Assembly (NCBI RefSeq): GCF_003457605.1
Contig: NZ_QRAN01000008.1
Span: 1-64,000, forward strand
DNA: 64,000 nt
DNA from: Seongchinamella sediminis
GTDB lineage: Bacteria > Pseudomonadota > Gammaproteobacteria > Pseudomonadales > Halieaceae
Reading direction: 5' to 3'
Part shown: one piece after another, positions 7,337-17,493 of the stretch
How the letters are laid out: each line of letters opens with the position of its first letter
Numbering within the stretch: the stretch's first letter is position 1
Made by a program: the position numbers and the translations under genes
Notes under the pieces: model-generated
What the model was told of the DNA's origin: nothing
Seen by the model: only the letters and a program-made list of their open reading frames with translations
Database searches by the model: none

Positions 7337-8707
7337 TCAGCCCTCCCTGTCTTTGTTGCCGGGACGTTGCCAGCCGGCGATATTGCGCTGCCGGGCACGG
7401 CTGACCGCGAGCTCGTTGGCATTAACCGCCCGGGTCACCGTGGAGCCAGCGCCGACAAAGCCGCCATCGGCCACCTCCAGCGGCGCCACCAGGGTGCTGT
7501 TGGAGCCAATAAAGACCCCATTGCCGAGGCGGGTCTGGTGCTTGTTGACCCCATCGTAGTTACAGGTGATGGTGCCGGCGCCGATGTTCACCCCGTCGCC
7601 CATCTCGCAGTCACCGATATAGGTCAGGTGATTGACCTTGCTGCCCACACCGATGCTGGCTTTCTTGGTTTCCACGAAGTTACCGACCCGGGACTCCTCG
7701 GCCAGCACCGTACCCGGGCGCAGGCGCGCGTAGGGCCCGACACTGGCCCTGGCACCCACCGTCGCTTCTTCCAGGTGGCTCATGGCATGAATAGTGGCAC
7801 CCGCCGCCACCTCGGTATTGCGCAGCACACAGTTGGGGCCCACGGTAGCGCCGTCACCGAGGCTCACCTCGCCCTCTATCACCACATTCACATCGATGCT
7901 GACATCACGGCCACAGCGGAGGCTGCCGCGAATATCCAGCCGCGACGGGTCGGCCAGGTTAACCCCCTCCGCCAGCAGGGCATGGGCCTGGCGCAACTGG
8001 AACTCCCGTTCCACCTGGCTCAACTGCAGGCGATCATTGACGCCAAGAATCTCCAGTTCCGAGTCCGCGAGCTGGGTTTGCACCCCGCGGCCCTCCGCGA
8101 CCGCCATGGCGAGCACGTCGGGCAGGTAGTATTCACCCTGGCTATTGGCATTGCCCACCGCCGGCAGGTAACGGTTGAGATCGCTGGCGGGCGCAGCCAG
8201 CACCCCGCTGTTGATTTCGTCGATCAGCAGCTGCTCGGCGCTGGCATCCTTGTGCTCGACAACGCCCACCAGGGCGCCATCGGCGTCGCGCAGGATGCGG
8301 CCATAGCCGCCCGGGTCTTTCACTCTAGCGGTCAACAGCGCCGGGGCGTCCTGGGCCTGGGCGACCAGCGCGCGCAGGGTGGCCACGCTGACCAGGGGGA
8401 CATCGCCATAAAGCACCAGCACGGTACTGGCCGGGTCTACCGCCGGCATGGCCTGCAATACGGCGTGGCCGGTGCCCAGCTGCTGGCTCTGCTGCACCCA
8501 GTTCAGCTCCTGGCCGGCCATGGCCGCTGCGACGGCATCGGCGCCGTGGCCGACGACCACGTGAATGGCGGTCGGCGCCAGTTCCCGGGCGATGGCCACC
8601 ACGTGCTGCAGCATGGGTTGGCCGGCAACCGGGTGCAAAACCTTGGGAAGAGAGGACTTCATGCGGGTGCCCTGACCCGCTGCAAGGATGATAACTTCGA
8701 GATTCAT
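7337..8707 (-). CDS. glmU: Bifunctional GlcN-1-P acetyltransferase / GlcNAc-1-P uridyltransferase
   Basis: The 456-residue enzyme makes UDP-GlcNAc for peptidoglycan and LPS. Residues about 1-230 form the pyrophosphorylase domain with [11 protein letters not shown] and PKVLHPVAG near the N terminus. The C-terminal half is a left-handed beta helix of hexapeptide repeats with the acetyltransferase residues in [15 protein letters not shown] and TITCNYDG. Length matches the family. It is first in the glmU-glmS pair and divergent from a TrmB-type regulator, so the shared 127-base spacer probably controls both. Confidence 0.97.
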   Translation of the reverse strand: MNLEVIILAAGQGTRMKSSLPKVLHPVAGQPMLQHVVAIARELAPTAIHVVVGHGADAVAAAMAGQELNWVQQSQQLGTGHAVLQAMPAVDPASTVLVLYGDVPLVSVATLRALVAQAQDAPALLTARVKDPGGYGRILRDADGALVGVVEHKDASAEQLLIDEINSGVLAAPASDLNRYLPAVGNANSQGEYYLPDVLAMAVAEGRGVQTQLADSELEILGVNDRLQLSQVEREFQLRQAHALLAEGVNLADPSRLDIRGSLRCGRDVSIDVNVVIEGEVSLGDGATVGPNCVLRNTEVAAGATIHAMSHLEEATVGARASVGPYARLRPGTVLAEESRVGNFVETKKASIGVGSKVNHLTYIGDCEMGDGVNIGAGTITCNYDGVNKHQTRLGNGVFIGSNSTLVAPLEVADGGFVGAGSTVTRAVNANELAVSRARQRNIAGWQRPGNKDREG

Positions 8708-8751
8708 TGGCCTGTTCCGGGCTGGCCCGGGGACCAGCTGTCAGCATTTTT

Positions 8752-8780
8752 TTGACATTGTTTTACAGATAAGCGCATAT
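8752..8780 (+). promoter_or_regulatory. Candidate sigma70 promoter for the TrmB-type gene
   Basis: TTGACA (8752-8757) is a perfect -35 box followed after 17 bases by GCATAT (8775-8780), an imperfect -10. It points toward the regulator gene starting at 8835 and lies in the spacer shared with glmU. Confidence 0.4.
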
Positions 8781-8810
8781 TAATACTGGAGATATTCAAT
8801 ACAACGCTAT

Positions 8811-8831
8811 TTGTCACAAATATTTTGACAA
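8811..8831. promoter_or_regulatory. Candidate operator overlapping the TrmB-type start region
   Basis: TTGTCA (8811-8816) and TGACAA (8826-8831) form a 6-base inverted repeat ending 3 bases before the ATG at 8835. It occupies the place where a ribosome-binding site would be, and no purine-rich SD is visible. Autoregulation by the adjacent regulator is a natural inference. Confidence 0.4.
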
Positions 8832-8834
8832 CAA

Positions 8835-9575
8835 ATGAAATACGACAGCCTGCACCAGCTGGGTCTCGACGACCGGGAGATCAGCATTTACCGGGCCCTG
8901 CTGCGGCTGGGCCCCGCCTCCATTCGCGATGTCGCCGCGGAATCCGGGGTTAATCGCGGCAGCACTTACGAGACCCTCAAGCAGCTAGCCGGCAAGGGCG
9001 TGGTCAACTATTTTCCCCGCGGCCGGCGCCGGGTATTCCAGGCGGAGGAGCCGGAGCAGCTGTTACAGCTGGGAGAGCGCCGCCAGCAGGCCCTGTCCCA
9101 GGCCATGGAGCAGCTGCGCACCGAGGTCATCCCCGAGCTGAAACAGTCGCGGGCCAAGTTCAGCCCCGGCAATGTGCGCTTTTATGAGGGCGACGATGGC
9201 GTGGAGCTGGTGCTGCGGGACATCCTCGACGCCACCGCTGCCGACCCGGAACGGGGCTACGCGGTGATTTCCACCAAGACCCTGCGCGAGCACCTCTACC
9301 GCCCCTTCCCCAATTTTACCCGCCAGCGGGAAAGCCGTGGCATCCGGGTGCGGGTAATCGCCGTCGGTGAGGGCGGCGACGAGGCCGAGTATGCCGAGCG
9401 CAAGTGGCTGCCGGCGAGCGACGCCACCGACGCCTCCTATATTGCAATCTACCCTCCCAAGGTAGCGATGATCACCCTGGCAGAGAAGGATTACCCGGTG
9501 GTGGTTATCATCGATTCCGCGGCCATCGCCTCTACCCAGCAAATCCTGTTCGACACCCTGTGGACCCTGCTCTAG
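8835..9575 (+). CDS. TrmB-family transcriptional regulator
   Basis: The 246-residue protein begins with a winged HTH of the TrmB type (residues about 12-60; GPASIRDVAAESGVNRGSTYETLKQL), then a Gln/Glu-rich helical linker (about 70-100) and a C-terminal domain of about 130 residues. TrmB proteins bind promoters and sense sugars or related ligands. No clear SD precedes the ATG, and an inverted repeat lies directly upstream. Being divergent from glmU-glmS, it might control amino-sugar synthesis, but that is inference from position only. Confidence 0.75.
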   Translation: MKYDSLHQLGLDDREISIYRALLRLGPASIRDVAAESGVNRGSTYETLKQLAGKGVVNYFPRGRRRVFQAEEPEQLLQLGERRQQALSQAMEQLRTEVIPELKQSRAKFSPGNVRFYEGDDGVELVLRDILDATAADPERGYAVISTKTLREHLYRPFPNFTRQRESRGIRVRVIAVGEGGDEAEYAERKWLPASDATDASYIAIYPPKVAMITLAEKDYPVVVIIDSAAIASTQQILFDTLWTLL

Positions 9576-9662
9576 AGGCTGGAGAAAATTTTTCCCGGGG
9601 TCTTAACCCCTTTTCCCTCACCGCTGCGATTAAGTCTCCGAACCCACTACCGGAGCAGTGCC

Positions 9663-11363
9663 ATGAAACCCGTTCATACCCTGACCACCTTGAGCCTGGC
9701 TGTCGTGCTGGCCGCCTGTGCCGAACAACAGCCCCATAACGGCATGGCGCAGACCAGTGCGGAACCCGCCAGCACCGTGCCCCGGGAGCTTCGATCTGCG
9801 GAGGAAGCGAATGCGGCGGCAGTGGCGCCGCTGCAGATGCCGATGAGCGGCAAAGTGGTCCCCGGCGCCAGTTACGCCGAGGCAGACCTGGCGGTGGCGG
9901 CAGCCGTCCCGGCCGGCCGGGTCCAGTGGCAACCGGTAGACCGGGAGAACTACCTTCACTACGAGGAGAATGGCGTCAAGCGCGCAGCCGGGCAGCCGGT
10001 GTCCACCTTTTCCATCGACGTGGACACCGCCAGCTATGCCAACGTGCGCCGCATGCTCAATCGCGAGGGTCGGCTGCCGCCAGCGGCCGCGGTGCGACTG
10101 GAGGAGATGATCAACTATTTTTCCTACAGCTATCCCGCCCCGGCCTCGAAGGATATTCCCTTCAGCATCAGCACCGAGCTGGCACCGGCGCCCTGGAGTG
10201 ACCAGCACCAGCTGCTGCAAATCGGCATCAGGGGTCTTGAGCCGGAAGCGGCGCAACGGCCCCCCGCCAACCTGGTGTTCCTGGTAGATGTGTCCGGGAG
10301 CATGCAGTCGCCGGACAAACTGGAACTGGTGAAAAAATCCCTGCGCCTGCTGGTCAACCGAATGATCGCGGAGGACCGGATCGCGCTGGCCGTGTACGCC
10401 GGGGCCGCGGGGACCGTGCTGGAAAGTACACCCGGGGACGAAAAGGCAAAAATTCTCGCGGCGATCGACCGGCTGCAGGCGGGCGGCAGCACCCACGGCA
10501 GCGCCGGCATCGAGCTCGCCTACCAGCTCGCCGGGCAACATCTCGTGGCAGGCGGTATCAACCGGGTCATCATCGCATCCGATGGTGACATGAACGTGGG
10601 CACGGTGAATCTCGAGGCCCTCAAGGACCTGGTCGCCCGCAGGCGCGACAGCGGCATCGCCCTGACCACCCTGGGTTTCGGCAGCGGCAACTACAATTAC
10701 GCCCTGATGGAACAGCTGGCGGACGTCGGCAATGGCAATGCCGCCTATATCGATTCCCTCACGGAAGCCCAGAAAGTGCTGGTGAATGAAATGCATGCCA
10801 CCCTCCACACCATCGCCTCGGACGTGAAAATCCAGGTCGAGTTCAACCCCGCCAGCGTCAGCGAGTACCGCCTGATCGGCTATGAAAACCGGCTGCTCGA
10901 GCGGGAGGACTTCCGCAACGACAAGGTGGATGCCGGTGATATCGGCGCCGGCCACACGGTCACCGCGCTGTACGAAATCGTGCTGACCGGCAGCGGCGGT
11001 GAGCGCAACCCCGCCCTGCGCTATGGCGGCACTACCACCAGCTCGAGCGCCGACAACAGTGAACTGGCCTATATCAAGCTGCGCTACAAACAGCCCGGAG
11101 AAGAGCAGAGCCGGGAGCTGGCCCGGGTCGTGCAGCGCGCCGGGCTGGCCACCGAACTGACGGCCGGCAGTGATGACATCCGTTTTGCCGCCAGCGTCGC
11201 CGGCTTCGGCCAGCTGCTGCGCGGCGGCAAATACACTGGCAACTGGGGCTACCCGCAGGCCCTGCAACTGGCCCGGGGCGCCCGCGGTAGTGACCCCCAC
11301 GGCTATCGCAGCGAGTTCCTGCACTTGATCGAACTGGCCCAGTCGCTATCCTCTGGCAGCTGA
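9663..11363 (+). CDS. vWA-domain lipoprotein, YfbK type
   Basis: The 566-residue protein has a lipoprotein signal with lipobox LAAC (Cys19), so it is likely membrane-anchored and periplasm-facing. A YfbK-type N-terminal region follows (FSIDVDTASYANVRRML, then EEMINYFSYSYP), then a von Willebrand A domain whose metal site is DVSGS starting at Asp209, and a C-terminal DUF3520-like region. vWA domains bind protein partners through a metal ion; the partner is unknown. The next genes, an ECF sigma factor and a one-pass membrane protein, are on the same strand 23 bases downstream, suggesting a shared operon and envelope-signalling role. Confidence 0.85.
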   Translation: MKPVHTLTTLSLAVVLAACAEQQPHNGMAQTSAEPASTVPRELRSAEEANAAAVAPLQMPMSGKVVPGASYAEADLAVAAAVPAGRVQWQPVDRENYLHYEENGVKRAAGQPVSTFSIDVDTASYANVRRMLNREGRLPPAAAVRLEEMINYFSYSYPAPASKDIPFSISTELAPAPWSDQHQLLQIGIRGLEPEAAQRPPANLVFLVDVSGSMQSPDKLELVKKSLRLLVNRMIAEDRIALAVYAGAAGTVLESTPGDEKAKILAAIDRLQAGGSTHGSAGIELAYQLAGQHLVAGGINRVIIASDGDMNVGTVNLEALKDLVARRRDSGIALTTLGFGSGNYNYALMEQLADVGNGNAAYIDSLTEAQKVLVNEMHATLHTIASDVKIQVEFNPASVSEYRLIGYENRLLEREDFRNDKVDAGDIGAGHTVTALYEIVLTGSGGERNPALRYGGTTTSSSADNSELAYIKLRYKQPGEEQSRELARVVQRAGLATELTAGSDDIRFAASVAGFGQLLRGGKYTGNWGYPQALQLARGARGSDPHGYRSEFLHLIELAQSLSSGS

Positions 11364-11386
11364 AGGGGCACACCACGGACACCGCG

Positions 11387-11926
11387 ATGCCATCGCTTAT
11401 CCATCGCCTGCGCAGCGATGAGGCACTGATGCTGGCTTACCAGCGCGGCGACGCCGGGGCTTTCGAGCACCTGTATCGCCGCCACAAGGACCCGCTGTTC
11501 GCGTTTCTGTATCGCGGCTGTGGGCACACCGCGGCAAGCGAGGAGCTGGCCCAGGACACCTGGACCGCCGTGATCAACCGGGCCGCCGGCTATCAACCCC
11601 GGGCCCGGTTCAAAACCTGGCTGTACCGTATTGCCCGTAACCGGCTCGCTGATTTCTGGCGTCGCGCTGACAATCACCACGCTTCGCTGGACACAGCCCG
11701 CGAACCCCCGGCGCCGGCGACGCAGGACCAGGAAGCACTGGAAGCGGCAACCCTGCGGGCAGTGGCCAGCCTGCCCAGGGAGCAGAAGGACGCCCTGCTG
11801 CTGCGGGAGCAGGGCTTTTCCCTCCGGGACATCGCCGTCATCACCGCCAGCGGGGAGGAAACCGTCAAGAGCAGGTTGCGCTATGCCCGCGGGCAACTGC
11901 GCGAGCAACTGGGAGATCTGCTATGA
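11387..11926 (+). CDS. ECF-type RNA polymerase sigma factor
   Basis: The 179-residue protein has sigma region 2 (AFEHLYRRHKDPLFAFLYR … AQDTWTAVINRA … FKTWLYRIARNRLADFWRR, about residues 24-95) and region 4 with an HTH (LPREQKDALLLREQGFSLRDIAVITASGEETVKSRLRYAR, about 128-168). It lacks regions 1 and 3, as expected for the extracytoplasmic group. It overlaps the next gene by 4 bases (ATGA), so the two are translationally coupled and the downstream product is a probable anti-sigma factor. Confidence 0.9.
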   Translation: MPSLIHRLRSDEALMLAYQRGDAGAFEHLYRRHKDPLFAFLYRGCGHTAASEELAQDTWTAVINRAAGYQPRARFKTWLYRIARNRLADFWRRADNHHASLDTAREPPAPATQDQEALEAATLRAVASLPREQKDALLLREQGFSLRDIAVITASGEETVKSRLRYARGQLREQLGDLL

Positions 11927-12519
11927 GCACAAAGACACCGGGTAACAGGCCAGGGGAGTTGCCACTGCCGAGCCCTCGTTCTCCCCGCGAGCTGGACGAG
12001 CGGATTCTCGCCCGGGCCAGGGCTGCCGCACCGCAGCAGCACCGTCGCGGCCCGCTGGCCTGGGCCGGCGGCCTGGCGACAGCGGCGGTACTGGTGGTGG
12101 CGGTTTACCTGCTCAGGCTGAGCGACACCGCAACGCTGACACCGGCGCCGGCGAGCGACCCAGTACAGGAAGAGGAAGCGGCCGGCGCGCCGGCCACAGC
12201 GGAAATTGCACCCGCAGCCAACCAGGCAGATCCCCAGCAGAAGCTGAAGATGTCGGCGGCCCGCCCGGCAGCCGACTTTGCGGCGCAAGCACCGGCCGCG
12301 GAAAGGGCGGAAGCCGCCGCTGCGGCCCCAGCGGCCGGCGACGAGACTCCCGGCCCCGACATCAACGCAGAGCTGTTGCGCCTGCAGGCCCTGGAGGCCG
12401 CCGGGAAGCGCGAGCAGGCGCTGCGGGAATACGCCGAGCTGCGCCGGCGCTGTGCCGATTGTGCACTGCCACAAACCCTGGAGCAGGCGCTGGCACAGCT
12501 GCCCCGGGAACAGCAGTAA
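11923..12519 (+). CDS. One-pass membrane protein, probable anti-sigma factor
   Basis: The 198-residue protein has a short cytoplasmic N terminus, one membrane segment near residues 45-65 (WAGGLATAAVLVVAVYLL), then a long Ala/Pro/Glu-rich low-complexity region and a C-terminal helical part (INAELLRLQALEAAGKREQAL). It has no recognised anti-sigma zinc motif; the assignment rests on ATGA overlap with the ECF sigma gene and topology. The Ala/Pro stretch probably spans the periplasm. It could also be a scaffold for the vWA lipoprotein encoded two genes upstream. Confidence 0.55.
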   Translation: MSTKTPGNRPGELPLPSPRSPRELDERILARARAAAPQQHRRGPLAWAGGLATAAVLVVAVYLLRLSDTATLTPAPASDPVQEEEAAGAPATAEIAPAANQADPQQKLKMSAARPAADFAAQAPAAERAEAAAAAPAAGDETPGPDINAELLRLQALEAAGKREQALREYAELRRRCADCALPQTLEQALAQLPREQQ

Positions 12520-12533
12520 CCCCATGGTGGTAA

Positions 12534-12561
12534 TTGCCGCTGGCAGATTTTCCACTATGCT
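12534..12561 (+). promoter_or_regulatory. Candidate sigma70 promoter for aguB-aguA
   Basis: TTGCCG (12534-12539) and TATGCT (12556-12561) are spaced by 16 bases, about 40 bases upstream of the aguB start at 12603. Both hexamers are imperfect. Confidence 0.3.
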
Positions 12562-12602
12562 GGGCAATTGCCACGATGGTTAACATCATTCAGGATCAGT
12601 AC

Positions 12603-13484
12603 ATGAGTCGCATCGTCACATTCGCCGCCACCCAGCTGAGCATCACTTGGGACATCGAGGCCAACCTGGACAAGGCCGAAAAAGCCGTGCGCGATGCCCA
12701 CGCCGCCGGCGCCCGGGTGATCCTCCTGCAGGAACTGTTCGAGGCTCCCTACTTCTGTAAAACCCAGCAGTACAAGTACCTCGACCTGGCCAAACCACGG
12801 CCGGGAAACCCGCTGATCGAACGCTTCGCCAGACTGGCGGCGGAACTGGCCGTGGTACTGCCCATCAGCTATTACGAGCGCGACACCAATACCTTCTTCA
12901 ACTCGCTGGTAATGATCGACGCCGACGGCAGCGTGCTGGACAACTACCGCAAAAGCCACATCCCCGACGGGCCCGGTTACTGTGAGAAATTTTACTTCAC
13001 CCCGGGGGACACCGGCTTCAAGGTATGGCAGACCCGCTACGGCGTGTTTGGCGCCGGCATCTGCTGGGACCAGTGGTTCCCGGAAACCGCCCGCTGTTGC
13101 GCCCTGATGGGTGCGGAGGCCATGTTTTATCCCACCGCTATCGGCTCCGAGCCCCAGGACCCGGGCCTGGACTCCAGCGGCCACTGGCAGCGGGTCATGC
13201 AGGGCCATGCCGCTGCCAACATCCTGCCGGTGATTGCCTCCAACCGCACCGGGGTAGAAGAGGACGACGGCATCAGCACCACCTTTTATGGCTCCTCCTT
13301 CATCACCGACCACAGCGGGGAGAAAATTGCCGAAGCCGGTCGCGACGAGGAGAAGATCCTGGTGGCCTCCATGGACCTGGATGACTGTGCCCGCTACCGC
13401 AGGGCCTGGGGGCTGTTCCGCGACCGCCGCCCGGAGCTGTACGGCAACATCGGCCACAACGCCTGCGGCAGCAACAGCGAATGA
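12603..13484 (+). CDS. aguB: N-carbamoylputrescine amidase
   Basis: The 293-residue nitrilase-fold enzyme hydrolyses N-carbamoylputrescine to putrescine, CO2 and ammonia. The Glu-Lys-Cys triad is visible: Glu in LLQELFEAPYF (about residue 43), Lys in NYRKSHIPD, and Cys154 in GAGICWDQWFPE. I chose ATG 12603 (MSRIVTFAATQ), preceded by AGGATC and matching the usual family start. It overlaps aguA by 4 bases, consistent with a two-step agmatine pathway operon. Confidence 0.93.
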   Translation: MSRIVTFAATQLSITWDIEANLDKAEKAVRDAHAAGARVILLQELFEAPYFCKTQQYKYLDLAKPRPGNPLIERFARLAAELAVVLPISYYERDTNTFFNSLVMIDADGSVLDNYRKSHIPDGPGYCEKFYFTPGDTGFKVWQTRYGVFGAGICWDQWFPETARCCALMGAEAMFYPTAIGSEPQDPGLDSSGHWQRVMQGHAAANILPVIASNRTGVEEDDGISTTFYGSSFITDHSGEKIAEAGRDEEKILVASMDLDDCARYRRAWGLFRDRRPELYGNIGHNACGSNSE

Positions 13485-14581
13485 GCCAGGCGCTTCCTTC
13501 CACGCCCAGGGCAGACGGTTTCCGCATGCCCGGCGAGCACGAACCCCAGCAGGCGGTGTTAATGGCCTGGCCGCAACGCGGCGACAACTGGCGTGACCAC
13601 GCCGGTCCGGCCCAGCAGGCCTTTGCCGCCGTGGCTGCGGCCATCGCCGGTGCAACCCCGGTTATCATGTGTGCCAGCGCTGGCCAGATGGCGACCGCTC
13701 GTCAGCACCTGCCAGACTCGGTTGAGCTGCTGGAGATACCCTGCAACGACAGCTGGATGCGCGATATCGGTCCCAGCTATGTGGTCAATGATCAGGGCCA
13801 GCTGCGCGGCGTCGACTGGCAGTTCAACGCCTGGGGCGGTGAGGTCAACGGTCTCTACGCCGACTGGGCAGATGACGATGCACTGGCTGGCCGGGTACTG
13901 GCCCTGCGCGGCGAGCAGCGTTACCGGGCGCCGTTCATCCTCGAGGGCGGTGCTATCCACGTCGACGGCGAGGGCACCTGCATCACCACCGCCGAGTGCC
14001 TGCTGCACCCGGGGCGCAACCCCGGACTGGACCAACCTGCAATCGAGGAATTGCTCTGCGAGTACCTGAATGTGGACAAGGTCATCTGGCTGCCGCGCGG
14101 TCTCTACAACGACGAGACCGATGGCCACGTGGACAATATCCTCCACCTGGTCAAACCTGCGGAGGTGGTGCTGACCTGGTGCGATGACCCGGCCGACCCG
14201 ATGTACCAGATTTGCCGCGACTGCCTGGCGGTGCTTGAGTCACAAACCGACGCCCGGGGCCGCCGGTTCACGGTGCACAAGCTCCCCCTGCCGGGCCCCC
14301 TGTATATGACCGCGGAAGAAGCCGCCGGCGTGCAACCTGCCCCCGGCATGGAGCGGGCCGCCGGAGAGCGACTGGCGGCGTCCTATGCCAATTTCCTGAT
14401 CAGTAACCAGCGAGTGGTGTTTCCGCTGCTGGACCCGGCCCACGATGATACGGTCCGCGACTTCCTGGCCAGGCTGTTCACGGGGCGGGAAATCGTCGGC
14501 GTGCCCGGCCGGGAAATCGTCCTCGGCGGCGGCAACATCCACTGCATTACCCAGCAGATTCCCATCGCGGGTCACGGCTGA
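13481..14581 (+). CDS. aguA: Agmatine deiminase
   Basis: The 366-residue guanidine-modifying enzyme converts agmatine to N-carbamoylputrescine, the substrate of AguB encoded just upstream. Diagnostic stretches are MAWPQRGDNW near the N terminus, WMRDIGPSYVVN, the NDETDGHVDN segment, and the catalytic Cys355 in GGGNIHCITQQIP near the C terminus. Length is normal for the family. The ATGA overlap with aguB indicates coupled translation. A strong hairpin terminator follows the gene. Confidence 0.95.
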   Translation: MSQALPSTPRADGFRMPGEHEPQQAVLMAWPQRGDNWRDHAGPAQQAFAAVAAAIAGATPVIMCASAGQMATARQHLPDSVELLEIPCNDSWMRDIGPSYVVNDQGQLRGVDWQFNAWGGEVNGLYADWADDDALAGRVLALRGEQRYRAPFILEGGAIHVDGEGTCITTAECLLHPGRNPGLDQPAIEELLCEYLNVDKVIWLPRGLYNDETDGHVDNILHLVKPAEVVLTWCDDPADPMYQICRDCLAVLESQTDARGRRFTVHKLPLPGPLYMTAEEAAGVQPAPGMERAAGERLAASYANFLISNQRVVFPLLDPAHDDTVRDFLARLFTGREIVGVPGREIVLGGGNIHCITQQIPIAGHG

Positions 14582-14629
14582 GGGCCTGGCCGGCTCAGGG
14601 CCGCTGCCGCGCCAGCGGCCAGAAGCAAA

Positions 14630-14655
14630 AAAACCCGGCGTTCGAGCCGGGTTTT
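14630..14655. terminator. Bidirectional intrinsic terminator between aguA and atpC
   Basis: AAAACCCGGC (14630-14639), loop GTTCGA, GCCGGGTTTT (14646-14655): a perfect 10-base stem with A and T tracts on the two sides. It can end the converging aguBA and atp transcripts. Confidence 0.85.
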
Positions 14656-14692
14656 CATGCGCCGGACCTGTTGCCAGGCCCCTGGGGAAGGC

Positions 14693-15121
14693 CTAACCGC
14701 GGCCTGCCCGGTTTTTCATCTTGCGAAGTGTCGCCAGCTGGGCGGCGGCTTCGGCCAGCTGCGCCGAGGCGCGGCCGTAGTCGAATTCGCCGGACTGGTT
14801 GGCCAGGGCGTGTTCCGCTTCCCGGCGCGCTTCCTCGGCCGCGGCCTCGTCAACGTCGCCGGCGCGGATCGCGGTGTCAGCGAGGATGGATACCACGCCG
14901 GGCTGCACTTCGAGGAAGCCGCCGGACACGTAGAATACCTGCTCGTCGCCGTCCCGGGTCACCACCCGCACCGGGCCGGGGACCAGGTTGGTCAACAGCG
15001 GGGCGTGGCCGTAGCTCACACCCAGCTCACCTTCGCCGCCGGTAGCAACCAGCATTTCCACCAGGCCGGAGAAGATCTCCTCTTCGGCGCTCACGATGTC
15101 GCAGTGAATTGTCATTGCCAT
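14693..15121 (-). CDS. atpC: F0F1 ATP synthase subunit epsilon
   Basis: The 142-residue epsilon subunit of the F1 central stalk couples rotation to catalysis and inhibits ATP hydrolysis. The N-terminal beta-sandwich ([21 protein letters not shown] … [19 protein letters not shown]) and C-terminal helical part rich in Ala/Arg are both present. It is the last gene of the operon, 29 bases after atpD, followed by a strong terminator. Confidence 0.96.
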   Translation of the reverse strand: MAMTIHCDIVSAEEEIFSGLVEMLVATGGEGELGVSYGHAPLLTNLVPGPVRVVTRDGDEQVFYVSGGFLEVQPGVVSILADTAIRAGDVDEAAAEEARREAEHALANQSGEFDYGRASAQLAEAAAQLATLRKMKNRAGRG

Positions 15122-15150
15122 ATTCCTGGCCTCTCTATACTACGACTGAC

Positions 15151-16623
<1,473 letters not shown>

Positions 16624-17487
16624 CTAGCTGATCGCCGCGGCGCCGCTAACAATCTCAGACAGCTCCTGGGTAATCGCCGCCTGGCGCGCCTTGTTGTAAA
16701 TCAGCTGCAGGTCATCGATCAGCTCGCCGGCGTTTTCGGTGGCGTTCTTCATCGCCAGCATCCGCGCGGCCTGCTCACAGGCGCCGTTTTCCACTACCGC
16801 CTGGTACACCTGGGACTCGATATAGCGGGTCAGCAGGCCTTCCAGCAATTCTTTCGCATCGGGCTCGTAAATGTAGTCCCAGTGATGCTTCATCTCGTCA
16901 GACTCTTCCGCTTCCAGGGGCAGCAGCTGCTCCACGGTGGGGGTTTGAGTCATGGTGTTGACGAATTCGTTGCTGACCAGGTACAGGCGATCAATCTTGC
17001 CATCAGCGTAGGCATCCAGCATGGCCTTGACGCCGCCGATCAGGTCGGCCAACGAGGGCTCTTCACCCAGGTCGCGCACGGCCGCGGTGACGTTGCCGCC
17101 ATAGCTGTTGAAAAATGCAGCGGCCTTGGCGCCAACCAGGCTGAGCTCGATCTCAACGCCCTGTTCGTTCCACGCTTTCATCGACTTCACGGTGGTCTTG
17201 AACAGGTTGATGTTCAGGCCACCGCAAAGACCACGGTCGGTGGATACAATGATGTAGCCCACTCGCCTGACCTCGCGCTGCTCCATGTACATGTGCTTGT
17301 ACTCGGGGGCCGCGTTGGCGATATGACCAACAACCGAACGCATGCGGCGGGCGTAGGGCTTGCCCAGCTGCATGCGGTCCTGAGCCCTGCGCATCTTGGA
17401 AGCAGCAACCATTTCCATGGCACTGGTGATCTTCTGCGTGCTCTGGATGCTCGAGATCTTGGTGCGGATTTCTTTTCCGGCTGCCAT
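16624..17487 (-). CDS. atpG: F0F1 ATP synthase subunit gamma
   Basis: The 287-residue central-stalk subunit rotates inside the alpha3beta3 hexamer. Conserved ends are present: N-terminal [31 protein letters not shown] and C-terminal [40 protein letters not shown]. It sits 6 bases after atpA in the operon order A-G-D-C. Confidence 0.96.
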   Translation of the reverse strand: MAAGKEIRTKISSIQSTQKITSAMEMVAASKMRRAQDRMQLGKPYARRMRSVVGHIANAAPEYKHMYMEQREVRRVGYIIVSTDRGLCGGLNINLFKTTVKSMKAWNEQGVEIELSLVGAKAAAFFNSYGGNVTAAVRDLGEEPSLADLIGGVKAMLDAYADGKIDRLYLVSNEFVNTMTQTPTVEQLLPLEAEESDEMKHHWDYIYEPDAKELLEGLLTRYIESQVYQAVVENGACEQAARMLAMKNATENAGELIDDLQLIYNKARQAAITQELSEIVSGAAAIS

Positions 17488-17493
17488 AGTAAA

